Positions 1-5,983 of a DNA stretch of 7,527 bases are shown here, piece after piece; the first letter of the stretch is position 1, and every line of letters begins with the position of its first letter. Both the position numbers and the translations under genes were made by a program. Below the pieces are notes generated by a model that saw only the letters and a list, made by a program, of their open reading frames with translations, was not told the origin of the DNA and searched no databases. The DNA comes from an uncultured Bacilli bacterium (GTDB taxonomy: Bacteria; Bacillota_I; Bacilli_A; RF39; UBA660), in NCBI GenBank assembly GCA_934130105.1, contig CAKOXL010000041.1, forward strand, positions 1 to 7,527. The letters run 5' to 3'.

Positions 1-1
1 T

Positions 2-77
<76 letters not shown>

Positions 78-90
78 GTTAAGTCAATAG

Positions 91-115
91 AAAACCTTAC
101 TTGTGAGGTTTTTTT
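91..115 (+). terminator. Rho-independent terminator after tRNA-Phe
   Basis: A 9-bp stem pairs 91-99 (AAAACCTTA) with 104-112 (TGAGGTTTT), with one G-U pair and the 4-base loop CTTG. The T run extends from 109 to 115. It lies 14 bases past the tRNA CCA end. Confidence 0.85.
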
Positions 116-127
116 AATACCTATAAG

Positions 128-156
128 TTGACATTTGATTGTTTTTAATATAAAAT
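128..156 (+). promoter_or_regulatory. Sigma-A promoter of the tRNA-Cys/tRNA-Gly unit
   Basis: A perfect -35 box TTGACA (128-133) is followed by a 17-base spacer and a -10 box TAAAAT (151-156, five of six matches). Transcription would start near 163, about 38 bases before tRNA-Cys. It lies right behind the tRNA-Phe terminator, so the tRNA cluster is two transcription units. Confidence 0.85.
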
Positions 157-200
157 TATATTGTACTTAAATTGATTATAATGCATATCATGTATTATAT

Positions 201-274
201 GGGTCTATAGCCAAGCGGTAAGGCGTGGGACTGCAACTCCCTGATCGTTGGTTCAAATCCGACTAGGCCCTCCA
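201..274 (+). tRNA. tRNA-Cys (anticodon GCA)
   Basis: The acceptor stem GGGTCTA (201-207) pairs with TAGGCCC (264-270), including one G-U pair. The anticodon loop CTGCAAC places GCA at 233-235. The T loop is TTCAAAT. The discriminator is T271, as is usual for tRNA-Cys, and CCA is encoded at 272-274. One oddity is that the outermost anticodon-stem pair (T226 with T242) is a U-U mismatch, leaving four standard pairs. Otherwise it looks functional. Confidence 0.96.
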
Positions 275-277
275 AAC

Positions 278-351
278 GCGGACATAGTTTAATGGTAGAA
301 TACAACCTTGCCAAGGTTGCTGTGGGGGTCCGATTCCCCTTGTCCGCTCCA
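278..351 (+). tRNA. tRNA-Gly (anticodon GCC)
   Basis: The acceptor stem GCGGACA (278-284) pairs perfectly with TGTCCGC (341-347). The anticodon stem CAACC/GGTTG (303-307/315-319) encloses the loop TTGCCAA, with GCC at 310-312. CCA is encoded at 349-351. It lies three bases after tRNA-Cys, so the two are processed from one precursor. Confidence 0.97.
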
Positions 352-362
352 TAATGAAATCT

Positions 363-379
363 ATTCGGAAAATACGAAT
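363..379 (+). other. Small stem-loop after tRNA-Gly
   Basis: ATTCG (363-367) pairs with CGAAT (375-379) around a 7-base loop. It lies between tRNA-Gly and the main terminator. It may be part of the 3' trailer removed during tRNA maturation, and has no T run of its own. Confidence 0.35.
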
Positions 380-390
380 TTACATATATG

Positions 391-416
391 AATCATTCGA
401 AAGAATGATTTTTTTT
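391..416 (+). terminator. Rho-independent terminator of the tRNA-Cys/Gly unit
   Basis: A perfect 8-bp stem AATCATTC (391-398)/GAATGATT (403-410) has a GAAA tetraloop and an uninterrupted run of eight T from 409 to 416. Confidence 0.92.
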
Positions 417-493
417 GTTATTGCAAAGAAATAGTTGTAAAAAAGTAATACGATTAATATTATTAAACAATTAGTTAAAAAATAATTATATTT

Positions 494-542
494 GAAACAA
501 AAAAAGATGACTATGAGTGTTAATACTTAGGATCATCTTTTT
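494..542 (-). terminator. Terminator of the HExxH-protein operon (minus strand)
   Basis: A long hairpin has outer arms AAAAGATGA (502-510) and TCATCTTTT (533-541). The inner stem pairs 514-518 with 525-529. Read on the minus strand, the hairpin ends in a run of seven T and then GTTTC. It overlaps the stop codon of the gene ending at 541, as is common in compact genomes. Confidence 0.75.
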
Positions 543-2367
543 ATCTATTTTTTTTAATTTCATCATTAGGTATTATTATTAAATTTCCTATATTATTACT
601 ATAATAATCAATATTGCTATATATTTTTTTTGCTCTTTCTACTTGTTTGAAATATTCTTTAACCATTTCATCATCTGGTGATGTATAAATTTTAGGTATG
701 ACTCCATTTCGAGATAGGTAATCAACTTTATTTACTACATCTACTAATTCTTCAAAATTATCTTTACCAATGTATCTTATAAGTTCATTATGATCTGCTT
801 TAACTTTAGCACTAATAACTTGTTGTCTAAATTTTAATAATAATGGTTTTAATAAGTTTTTAGTAATTAATGCAGTATTATGATTGCTTACATCTGATAA
901 TGTGAATTCTGGTGGTTCAATTAAATATATTCCTTGTTTTTGTAACAATTCAACTGCTTCTATTGTAAAAATATCATTTATTGTCTCATTAAACTTCTCA
1001 TATTTGCGAAAAGAATTGTCATAAGGGTTATTATCAACTTTTCTAAAATCTTCAAAACCCAATGCATTTGGTGAAACCTGGTCTATAATGTGTCCACATT
1101 CATGCATAAAAACATGAAATAAACTACCAGCATCACCACCTCTTATCGCATAATACATTACTGATATAAATTCATTGTCATTTTTAATTGCACCTCCATT
1201 AGTAATACATACCCTTTTGTTCTTTATTATTTCATAAATAAAATTTAACCCATTTTCATCATTATTGCTAAATATTCCTTTAGCATCAATAAAATCTTCT
1301 CTAGTCATAAAATATTCTCTAAGTGCTTCTTCATATCTATTTTCTCTAGTTGAAGTTATATAACTAATTAAATCATCTGGAGGTATATATTGTTTAATAT
1401 TGGATTGATTTAAAAATTTTAAATAATCATCTATACTTTCTTCACTTAAAGAAAAACTATAAGATAAAAATTCATCCATTACATCCAGACCTAAGTTTTT
1501 CAAAAAATTTGCTTGCCAACAAATAATAAAAAATTTATCAGTAGGACTAACATCTTTTGATTCTAATTTTTTCATTTTATCAGAACTAAATGATTCAATA
1601 GGAGTTACAGAACTAATATCTAAATAGCCCAAAATAATATTCATTTTTTCTTCTGAAGATTTATCAGAAATGGCATTTATTATAGCAGTTGGTAACTTTA
1701 AATAAATATCAAGAAAAAGTAATTCTCTTTTTCTTTCTATAATCTCTTTTTTTCTTTCTGTTTCAAACTTTGCAAATTGTTCATAAGGATGTAGTTGTTC
1801 TTCCCATCTTCTATATTCTGATAATAACGGTTCATAAACTATATTAAATTTATCAATTTTTTCTAATATTCTACGATATTCTTCCGTTTCAACAAATAAA
1901 TCAAAATTTTTTTCAGTTATTTGTTCATGATCATCATCAAGAAGACAGTTAATTATTTTAATTTTATTTTCCAAAAGTTTTTTGGATTGTTGCACATTAC
2001 TAGGTTTAAAAGCCTGAAGTGGAGACCAGTAATCGGTGTCTTCACAAAAGCCAAAATATGAACCACCTATATAATATTCTAATACCTTTTCAATTTCATC
2101 ATCTAATTGTTGCATATAATTATTTTTTTTGTATCTTTCCACATCTACACCAATTTTATCTAAAAATTCAATGGCATATTCACGTCTTTTACAACTTTTA
2201 ATACATAATATATAATCATTTAATCCTATAATATCGTAATATGGGATTATTACAGCATTATTAATTCTTTGAAAAATAATATCTCGATATTCTTCACCAT
2301 ATACTTTAGTAAAAGCATCAACTACAAATGGTAATAGTCTTTTAAAATCAATACTCAAATTAACCAT
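541..2367 (-). CDS. Unrecognised 608-residue protein with HExxH zinc-peptidase motif
   Basis: I do not recognise the family. The C-terminal third carries HECGH (residues 422-426; bases 1090-1104) in a hydrophobic context, preceded by a glycine-rich RGGDAG. Thirty-five residues after the second His, NETINDI (460-466) offers Glu461 as a plausible third zinc ligand, so the domain resembles a gluzincin-type zinc peptidase. There is no signal peptide or membrane segment, so it is probably cytoplasmic. The first 400 residues are helix-rich, with a charged, probably coiled-coil stretch around 185-220. The substrate is unknown. I chose the ATG at 2367 because GAGG lies six bases upstream on the minus strand; the in-frame TTG at 2382 would place that Shine-Dalgarno inside the gene. 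The start overlaps the stop of the upstream gene by 8 bp (ATGGTTAA), which implies translational coupling. A toxin-like or defence-linked protease is possible but unproven. Confidence 0.85.
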   Translation of the reverse strand: MVNLSIDFKRLLPFVVDAFTKVYGEEYRDIIFQRINNAVIIPYYDIIGLNDYILCIKSCKRREYAIEFLDKIGVDVERYKKNNYMQQLDDEIEKVLEYYIGGSYFGFCEDTDYWSPLQAFKPSNVQQSKKLLENKIKIINCLLDDDHEQITEKNFDLFVETEEYRRILEKIDKFNIVYEPLLSEYRRWEEQLHPYEQFAKFETERKKEIIERKRELLFLDIYLKLPTAIINAISDKSSEEKMNIILGYLDISSVTPIESFSSDKMKKLESKDVSPTDKFFIICWQANFLKNLGLDVMDEFLSYSFSLSEESIDDYLKFLNQSNIKQYIPPDDLISYITSTRENRYEEALREYFMTREDFIDAKGIFSNNDENGLNFIYEIIKNKRVCITNGGAIKNDNEFISVMYYAIRGGDAGSLFHVFMHECGHIIDQVSPNALGFEDFRKVDNNPYDNSFRKYEKFNETINDIFTIEAVELLQKQGIYLIEPPEFTLSDVSNHNTALITKNLLKPLLLKFRQQVISAKVKADHNELIRYIGKDNFEELVDVVNKVDYLSRNGVIPKIYTSPDDEMVKEYFKQVERAKKIYSNIDYYSNNIGNLIIIPNDEIKKNR

Positions 2368-2692
2368 TTTGTACCTCGTCAATCAATTCTTGATTAAGTC
2401 TTTCAAAAGCCTCAAAATTGTTAGGATAATTTGATTTACCTCTATATTCTTTTTTATTGCCATTAGAATAGATAATAGATAATTTCCAATTATTACCATC
2501 AATAACATTTATGTTAATATACTCTCTATTCCAATTATCAATAATACCAAAAAATTTTTCTAAATATTTAAAAAATTTTTCTTCACTTATGACACTTGAA
2601 ATATCTTTATATTTAATTTGAATTTTTTCTCCTATACTAATACTTAATGTTTGCCCATTAATTTCATATATTATGGTTTTAATACCTTTCAT
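2360..2692 (-). CDS. Hypothetical 110-residue protein, partner of the HExxH protein
   Basis: I do not recognise the family. The protein is small and soluble, with predicted alternating beta strands (residues 3-11, 14-20, 59-65, 69-76) and a closing helix. It is acidic near the C terminus and has no signal peptide, membrane segment or cysteines. A GKSNYPNNF-type segment near residues 84-92 looks like a conserved loop. The ATG at 2692 is preferred over the in-frame GTG at 2701, because the AGGTGG ribosome site lies five bases before the ATG and overlaps the GTG. It is first in a two-gene operon and its stop overlaps the next start by 8 bp. The tight coupling suggests a partner, inhibitor or adaptor of the peptidase; that role is inference. 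Confidence 0.8.
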   Translation of the reverse strand: MKGIKTIIYEINGQTLSISIGEKIQIKYKDISSVISEEKFFKYLEKFFGIIDNWNREYININVIDGNNWKLSIIYSNGNKKEYRGKSNYPNNFEAFERLNQELIDEVQNG

Positions 2693-2709
2693 AACTACCA
2701 CCTTTAATA

Positions 2710-2718
2710 ATTATACCA
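2710..2718 (-). promoter_or_regulatory. Extended -10 promoter of the HExxH operon
   Basis: On the minus strand TGGTATAAT gives a consensus -10 (2710-2715) with the TG of an extended -10. No good -35 is spaced correctly; TTGTCT sits 19 bases upstream. The predicted start near 2703 would leave only about 11 bases of leader, almost all of it the ribosome site. Confidence 0.5.
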
Positions 2719-2760
2719 TAAAATTAATTTCATTAGACAAATTAGAAATACACTTACAAA

Positions 2761-2790
2761 TTAACATATCAATTAACTTTCTAATATTTT
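2761..2790 (+). promoter_or_regulatory. Possible promoter of the decayed peptidase gene
   Basis: TTAACA (2761-2766, five of six matches) is followed by 18 bases and a weak -10, TATTTT (2785-2790). The distance to the start codon at 2807 is short. This is a plausible but weak call in very AT-rich DNA. Confidence 0.3.
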
Positions 2791-2806
2791 ATTAAGAGGT
2801 TATAGA

Positions 2807-3221
2807 ATGAAAAATTATATAACTATTATAAATGATTATTTCAAAATATTGATTCCGTCATCATTAAAAAATTATAGTGAAGAAGTTTTAAATTATTCAA
2901 CAGATAAACTAAAAGAGTTTTTGTCATTTTTTAAAGAACCAAACTATGAGAAAATAAAAGGTTCGTTTCTAATAAATCATGATGATTTTATTGATAGAAT
3001 TAAAAAAGTGTCTGCTCCTAATTCATCATTACCTCCAAAATGGGCTACAGGATGTTTCTATGGTGGAAAAATACAAATATTGCTTAATGAAAACAATCCT
3101 TATGAAAGATTTAATACGCTTGCTCATTAAAGTTTTCATTTACTGGTTTCTAAATTTGTCTATGAAAAAAATTCTTGAAGGGAGTTTAAACTACTTTGTC
3201 TTAAAATATAATTTAAAGTAA
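2807..3221 (+). pseudogene. Decayed peptidase MA-like zinc metallopeptidase
   Basis: The intact frame starts at an ATG with AAGAGG seven bases upstream and runs 107 codons to TAA at 3128. It encodes an amphipathic N terminus, then PKWATGCFYGGKIQI and FNTLAH, which is the usual lead-in to an HExxH motif in peptidase MA-like (gluzincin) domains. The codon after LAH, where Glu is expected, is TAA. Reading through gives S-F-H, so the motif would have been HESFH, followed by LLVSKFVYEK. A second lesion follows at a run of seven A (3165-3171). Past it the sense frame moves by one base, to ILEGSLNYFVLKYNLK, ending at TAA 3219-3221. The EG in this segment resembles the Glu ligand helix of gluzincins. 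Family members are normally longer, so the C terminus is probably lost. The intact 107-residue reading may still be translated but would lack the active site. It is not a paralogue of the 608-residue protein as far as I can see. Confidence 0.75.
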
Positions 3222-3248
3222 GATTTGCTATAATTTTTCTTACTTTAA
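3213..3248. terminator. Inverted repeat between convergent genes, possible weak terminator
   Basis: A perfect 11-bp inverted repeat, TTAAAGTAAGA (3213-3223) and TCTTACTTTAA (3238-3248), has a 14-base loop. It lies between the decayed peptidase gene and the end of the transporter gene. No clean T run follows on either strand, so it is at best a weak bidirectional terminator. Confidence 0.45.
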
Positions 3249-3282
3249 GTTAAACCATAAATCTTATTAAAAGTTTTATTTT

Positions 3283-4476
3283 TTAATCGTTTAATGATTT
3301 AACTATCAAATGATAATATATAGGTGCAAACAGTGTAATAATAGCAAGTAATATTTTAAAATAAATAATATTATTTGTTAAAGATACAATTAACATTAAT
3401 ATGTATCCAATTATTCTTCCTAGTCCCATTGAAATTGAAGTGTATCCAATATATTCTTCTCTATATTTTTCTATTTCACATTCTTTCACTAAATCGCCTT
3501 TTCTAGTATTATAAACAATATCGAAAATACAAAATGTGATTACATAACAAAAGTTATAAATTACTAAAGTTGTTTTATTAATATTTATTAGTAAACCCAA
3601 AACTCCTACTACGATAACGATAGAACATAGCATTAATATAAATTTAGCATTATTTTTGTTATAAAAGTTATTATATAACACTAAAGATACCATAGAACAT
3701 ATTGAAAAAATGGTAGTCAAAATTCCCAAATTTAAAGATGTTTTAAATGTCATGATAGTTATAATGATTATTAGAGTACTGATTGAACTTTCGATGATAC
3801 CATATGCTATTCCTGAAAAACTAAAATCTTGAATTTTTTTAAGCTTATTTTCTTTAATATATCTTATAAATCCTTTTAGATCATATTTCTGCTTCTTTTC
3901 ATTCTTTGTTTCTGTTTTAATAAATAAAGTTATTATTATTTGAATAATAGATAATATTAAAACGTATACAGCAATTTTTGCAAATGAATATAGTTCAATT
4001 GATGTTCCTAGGATGATAGGGGATATTATATTTAAAATTTTACTTAGTATTTTTTTAATAGACATATAGTTTTTTCTATTTTCATTATTTGTTACGTCTA
4101 TATATATTAATTCGTGTGCACACCAGTATAATGTTTCAGAAAGAGCATATATTATTGCTATTAAAATAAAATTAGTTGCGATTTTTTCTGATAGTATAAC
4201 TATAAATAAAATAAACAACGCCCTGGATATGATTCCTAGTGATAATATTTGTTTGTTTTTGGAGGGGTATGTTTTAATTATTTTACCAATTAAAACATTT
4301 CCTAAACTAAGTAAAGTGTATATTATTATATAATATATTGAAATTGTTGTTATATTTTCATTTGTTACCTTTAAAAAGTATGCAACTAAAAATGTTTCTA
4401 TAAATACAGCTGTTAGGCTATAAATTAAATCACTGGCAATTAATAATTTTGCATTTTTTCCTATTTTCTTCTTCAC
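3283..4476 (-). CDS. MFS-type membrane transporter
   Basis: The 397-residue protein is strongly hydrophobic, with about twelve membrane spans (roughly 11-35, 44-68, 76-96, 101-123, 144-165, 166-188, 215-243, 248-268, 278-298, 302-322, 345-366, 371-392). A charged cytoplasmic loop at 187-215 splits it into two halves, as in the major facilitator superfamily. The length is normal for that family. The charged loop NTRKGD (323-328) and YREEYIGYTSISMGLGR (338-354) resemble the second-half loops of MFS efflux pumps. The substrate cannot be read from sequence; small-molecule export is the likeliest role. The start codon is GTG, chosen because AAGGAG lies about seven bases upstream. It has its own promoter and seems monocistronic. 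The HEL at residues 121-123 lies in a membrane segment and is not a zinc site. Confidence 0.82.
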   Translation of the reverse strand: MKKKIGKNAKLLIASDLIYSLTAVFIETFLVAYFLKVTNENITTISIYYIIIYTLLSLGNVLIGKIIKTYPSKNKQILSLGIISRALFILFIVILSEKIATNFILIAIIYALSETLYWCAHELIYIDVTNNENRKNYMSIKKILSKILNIISPIILGTSIELYSFAKIAVYVLILSIIQIIITLFIKTETKNEKKQKYDLKGFIRYIKENKLKKIQDFSFSGIAYGIIESSISTLIIIITIMTFKTSLNLGILTTIFSICSMVSLVLYNNFYNKNNAKFILMLCSIVIVVGVLGLLININKTTLVIYNFCYVITFCIFDIVYNTRKGDLVKECEIEKYREEYIGYTSISMGLGRIIGYILMLIVSLTNNIIYFKILLAIITLFAPIYYHLIVKSLND

Positions 4477-4521
4477 AACTATTCTCCTTATAACTTAAAT
4501 ATTACGACAAATTATGACATT

Positions 4522-4550
4522 ATTATACAATCAAATGCAAGTAATTTCCA
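4522..4550 (-). promoter_or_regulatory. Sigma-A promoter of the transporter gene
   Basis: On the minus strand TGGAAA (4545-4550, four of six) is followed by a 17-base spacer and a perfect TATAAT (4522-4527). Predicted initiation near 4515 gives a leader of about 38 bases ending in AAGGAG. Confidence 0.6.
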
Positions 4551-4573
4551 TATCTAAAAATACTGAAATTACT
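4540..4573. promoter_or_regulatory. Inverted repeat over the transporter -35 box, candidate operator
   Basis: AGTAATTTC (4540-4548) and GAAATTACT (4565-4573) form a perfect 9-bp inverted repeat with a 16-base spacer. The arm centres are 25 bases apart. One arm overlaps the predicted -35 box, which is where a repressor of an efflux pump would be expected to bind. No regulator gene is adjacent. Confidence 0.35.
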
Positions 4574-4643
4574 ATATAATATTTTAAAGAATGATTGTAT
4601 TTTGTAAGTTACTTAATTGTTCTATTAGTTATATGTAATTATT

Positions 4644-4686
4644 AAAAAACAGGAAAAAAATTTTAGATAATTTTCTCCTGTTTTTT
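4644..4686 (-). terminator. Terminator of the HD-domain gene
   Basis: A perfect 11-bp inverted repeat, AAAAAACAGGA (4644-4654) and TCCTGTTTTTT (4676-4686), ends in a T run on the minus strand. It starts just past the HD gene's stop. The symmetric A and T tracts mean it could also work on the plus strand. Confidence 0.85.
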
Positions 4687-4687
4687 A

Positions 4688-5296
4688 TTAGTTTTCTTTT
4701 ATCTTTGGAAATAAATCGTATAGATCATATCCTAATAAAGTATCAAAATAGTTTTTCAATTTAAATGTTTCAATTAAATGATAATGTGTATTTTTATAAA
4801 CACCATGTCTTAATAATAAATCGATCATTCTTTTTTCTAATATTTGTAATTTAGTAGTGCACATTAAATCACATAAATTAATTATTTTTTCATAAATGGT
4901 ATATTCTTTTAAAAGATATTCTTTTATGAAATTGTAGTTTTCATTAGTGGAATCAGTATAGTCTCTGTCATTTGCTAGACAGTTAATATCATTATTTAAG
5001 AATGAGTGTTTTATACATATACTGGCATATTCATCACCATATCCTAATGATTTTAAATAATTATAGCCATTAATTGCATGTGGAATTACTCCTTCATAAC
5101 TATTCCATCCAAATCTTTTACCAATATCGTGGATATATCCTAATGTTTTTGCATAATTTTCATCTAAATTTAATGCATTAGCTATTTTACCTGCAGCATC
5201 ACCAACGCAGATGGAGTGTGTAATCCAATCGTCATTTTTTGCCATGTTTCTACAATTATTTAATAGATTTAATGCATCATCACAATTTAATATCAT
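4688..5296 (-). CDS. HD-domain metal-dependent phosphohydrolase
   Basis: The 202-residue cytoplasmic protein has an HD fold. His27 (in WITHSICVGDAA) is the first metal ligand, His56-Asp57 lies within the HDIGK motif, His73 and His97 follow, and Asp143 (in NLCDLM) is the likely last ligand. HD proteins hydrolyse phosphate esters, often nucleotides such as dNMPs, cyclic nucleotides or (p)ppGpp. The substrate cannot be fixed from these motifs alone. The ATG at 5296 has GGGAG about eight bases upstream. The gene is transcribed divergently from the PerR-like regulator, has its own promoter and ends in a strong terminator. A candidate operator at its -35 box shares an 11-mer with the regulator's operator, so control by oxidative stress or iron is possible. 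Confidence 0.85.
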   Translation of the reverse strand: MILNCDDALNLLNNCRNMAKNDDWITHSICVGDAAGKIANALNLDENYAKTLGYIHDIGKRFGWNSYEGVIPHAINGYNYLKSLGYGDEYASICIKHSFLNNDINCLANDRDYTDSTNENYNFIKEYLLKEYTIYEKIINLCDLMCTTKLQILEKRMIDLLLRHGVYKNTHYHLIETFKLKNYFDTLLGYDLYDLFPKIKEN

Positions 5297-5314
5297 AATT
5301 TTACTCCCTAATAA

Positions 5315-5351
5315 ATTTTTTTCGTGTATTTGTTGATTTTTTTGTGTATTT
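5315..5351. repeat. Two-copy direct repeat with 21-bp period in the HD-gene leader
   Basis: ATTTTTTTCGTGTATTT (5315-5331) and ATTTTTTTGTGTATTT (5336-5351) are identical except for one extra C. Their starts are 21 bp apart, which is two turns of the helix. They span the predicted transcription start (about 5349) and the 5' leader of the HD gene. Confidence 0.6.
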
Positions 5352-5355
5352 AGTA

Positions 5356-5385
5356 ATTATATAAGTAAATAGTATTTATTATCAA
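5356..5385 (-). promoter_or_regulatory. Sigma-A promoter of the HD-domain gene
   Basis: On the minus strand TTGATA (5380-5385, five of six) is followed by an 18-base spacer and a perfect TATAAT (5356-5361). Predicted initiation near 5349 gives a leader of about 53 bases. Confidence 0.75.
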
Positions 5386-5390
5386 TAATA
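5377..5390. promoter_or_regulatory. Palindrome at the HD-gene -35, possible second PerR/Fur-like site
   Basis: TATTATCAATAATA is a perfect 6-2-6 palindrome covering the HD gene's -35 box. Its first 11 bases (5377-5387) are identical to 5556-5566 within the operator of the PerR-like gene. It contains one good Fur-type half site (TGATAAT on the minus strand) and a degenerate second half. Confidence 0.4.
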
Positions 5391-5514
5391 TTTTCTACCT
5401 ATATTAAAACCTAAATGTATTTTACTATAAAATAATAAATATTTCCATATTCTTGTTAAATTTGGGAAAAGCATTTAGATAGTTATTATAAAAAGAAATA
5501 TTTTTAATTATTAC

Positions 5515-5543
5515 TTGTTTTTCTATTTAGTTTATAATATAAT
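5515..5543 (+). promoter_or_regulatory. Sigma-A promoter of the PerR-like/rubrerythrin operon
   Basis: TTGTTT (5515-5520) is followed by a 17-base spacer and a perfect TATAAT (5538-5543). A second TATAAT at 5533-5538 is spaced too closely to use the same -35. Predicted initiation near 5550 falls inside the operator. Confidence 0.75.
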
Positions 5544-5547
5544 GATA

Positions 5548-5564
5548 TTGATAACTATTATCAA
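5548..5564. promoter_or_regulatory. Fur-type operator upstream of the PerR-like gene
   Basis: TTGATAACTATTATCAA has perfect 7-bp arms. The inner 15-mer (5549-5563) matches the Bacillus-type Fur box TGATAATNATTATCA at every defined position but one. It fits the PerR box TTATAATNATTATAA less well, with three differences. It covers the predicted transcription start and ends just before the AGGAG ribosome site, so a bound repressor would block transcription. Autoregulation is the natural reading. Confidence 0.8.
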
Positions 5565-5575
5565 TAGGAGCAAAT

Positions 5576-5983
5576 ATGGAATCAAGAAAAACAAGACAAA
5601 AAGATATTATACTAGAAACTATTAAGCAAAACAGAAATCATCCTACAATAGCAGAAATTTATTCTGATGTAAAAAAAGTTGATGATACTATAGGGCAAGC
5701 AACTATTTATAGAAATGTTAAGCAGTTTGTAGAAGATAAAAAAATTGTCCAACTACCTACTAGTAGTGGAATTGATCGTTATGATTATTATAAAGATCAT
5801 TTCCATTTTGAGTGTTTAGCATGTGGTAAAATCATTGATATTTTTGATGATAGTTTACTAAATGATTTAGTAAATAGATTCCAAGGTAGAGAAGAGCTTA
5901 TTGAATATTACGATTTAATGTTAAAGGGCTATTGTAGTAGTTGTAGAAAAATAATGAAAGAAGGTATTAAAAATGGATTTTGA
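5576..5983 (+). CDS. perR: PerR-like Fur-family metal-dependent repressor
   Basis: The 135-residue protein has an N-terminal winged helix (about 1-65, with QATIYRNVKQF as recognition helix) and a C-terminal metal-binding dimerisation domain. The structural zinc site is Cys80, Cys83, Cys120 and Cys123. Regulatory ligands expected from Bacillus PerR are all present: His22, Asp70, His75, His77 and Asp88. The Asp at 88 (GKIIDI, equivalent to PerR Asp104) is the residue that favours peroxide-sensing PerR over Fur, and the rubrerythrin partner agrees. The protein would repress peroxide-defence genes with Fe(II) or Mn(II) bound and release DNA when H2O2 oxidises a His ligand. The ATG follows AGGAG by five bases. 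The last 11 bp overlap the rubrerythrin start. The operator is closer to a Fur box, so an iron-sensing Fur role is the main alternative; the family assignment is firm, the subtype less so. Confidence 0.85.
   Translation: MESRKTRQKDIILETIKQNRNHPTIAEIYSDVKKVDDTIGQATIYRNVKQFVEDKKIVQLPTSSGIDRYDYYKDHFHFECLACGKIIDIFDDSLLNDLVNRFQGREELIEYYDLMLKGYCSSCRKIMKEGIKNGF

Noticed and set aside
2019..2201. Plus-strand open frame of 60 codons inside the HExxH-protein gene
   Set aside because: It lies antisense to a well-supported gene, has no convincing ribosome site and encodes an unremarkable AT-driven sequence.
2368..2382. TTG start at 2382 for the 608-residue protein
   Set aside because: The ATG at 2367 has a well-placed GAGG site that would lie inside the gene if the TTG were used.
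2693..2701. GTG start at 2701 for the 110-residue protein
   Set aside because: The GTG is itself part of the AGGTGG ribosome site for the ATG at 2692.
3176..3178. In-frame TGA as a possible Trp or selenocysteine codon
   Set aside because: It is preceded by TAA in the same frame, TGA ends the PerR-like gene at 5981-5983, and Trp is encoded by TGG throughout. No convincing selenocysteine-type hairpin follows.
2979..3221. Separate 80-residue gene overlapping the decayed peptidase
   Set aside because: Its first half is an out-of-frame shadow. Only its last 16 or so codons look real, as the frameshifted tail of the peptidase.
3224..3237. Extended -10 (TGCTATAAT, 3226-3234) in the loop of the 3213-3248 inverted repeat
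   Set aside because: There is no -35 at a usable distance and no gene downstream on the plus strand; probably chance in AT-rich DNA.
4108..4116. HEL sequence in the transporter as a metal site
   Set aside because: It is within a hydrophobic membrane segment and lacks the second His of HExxH.
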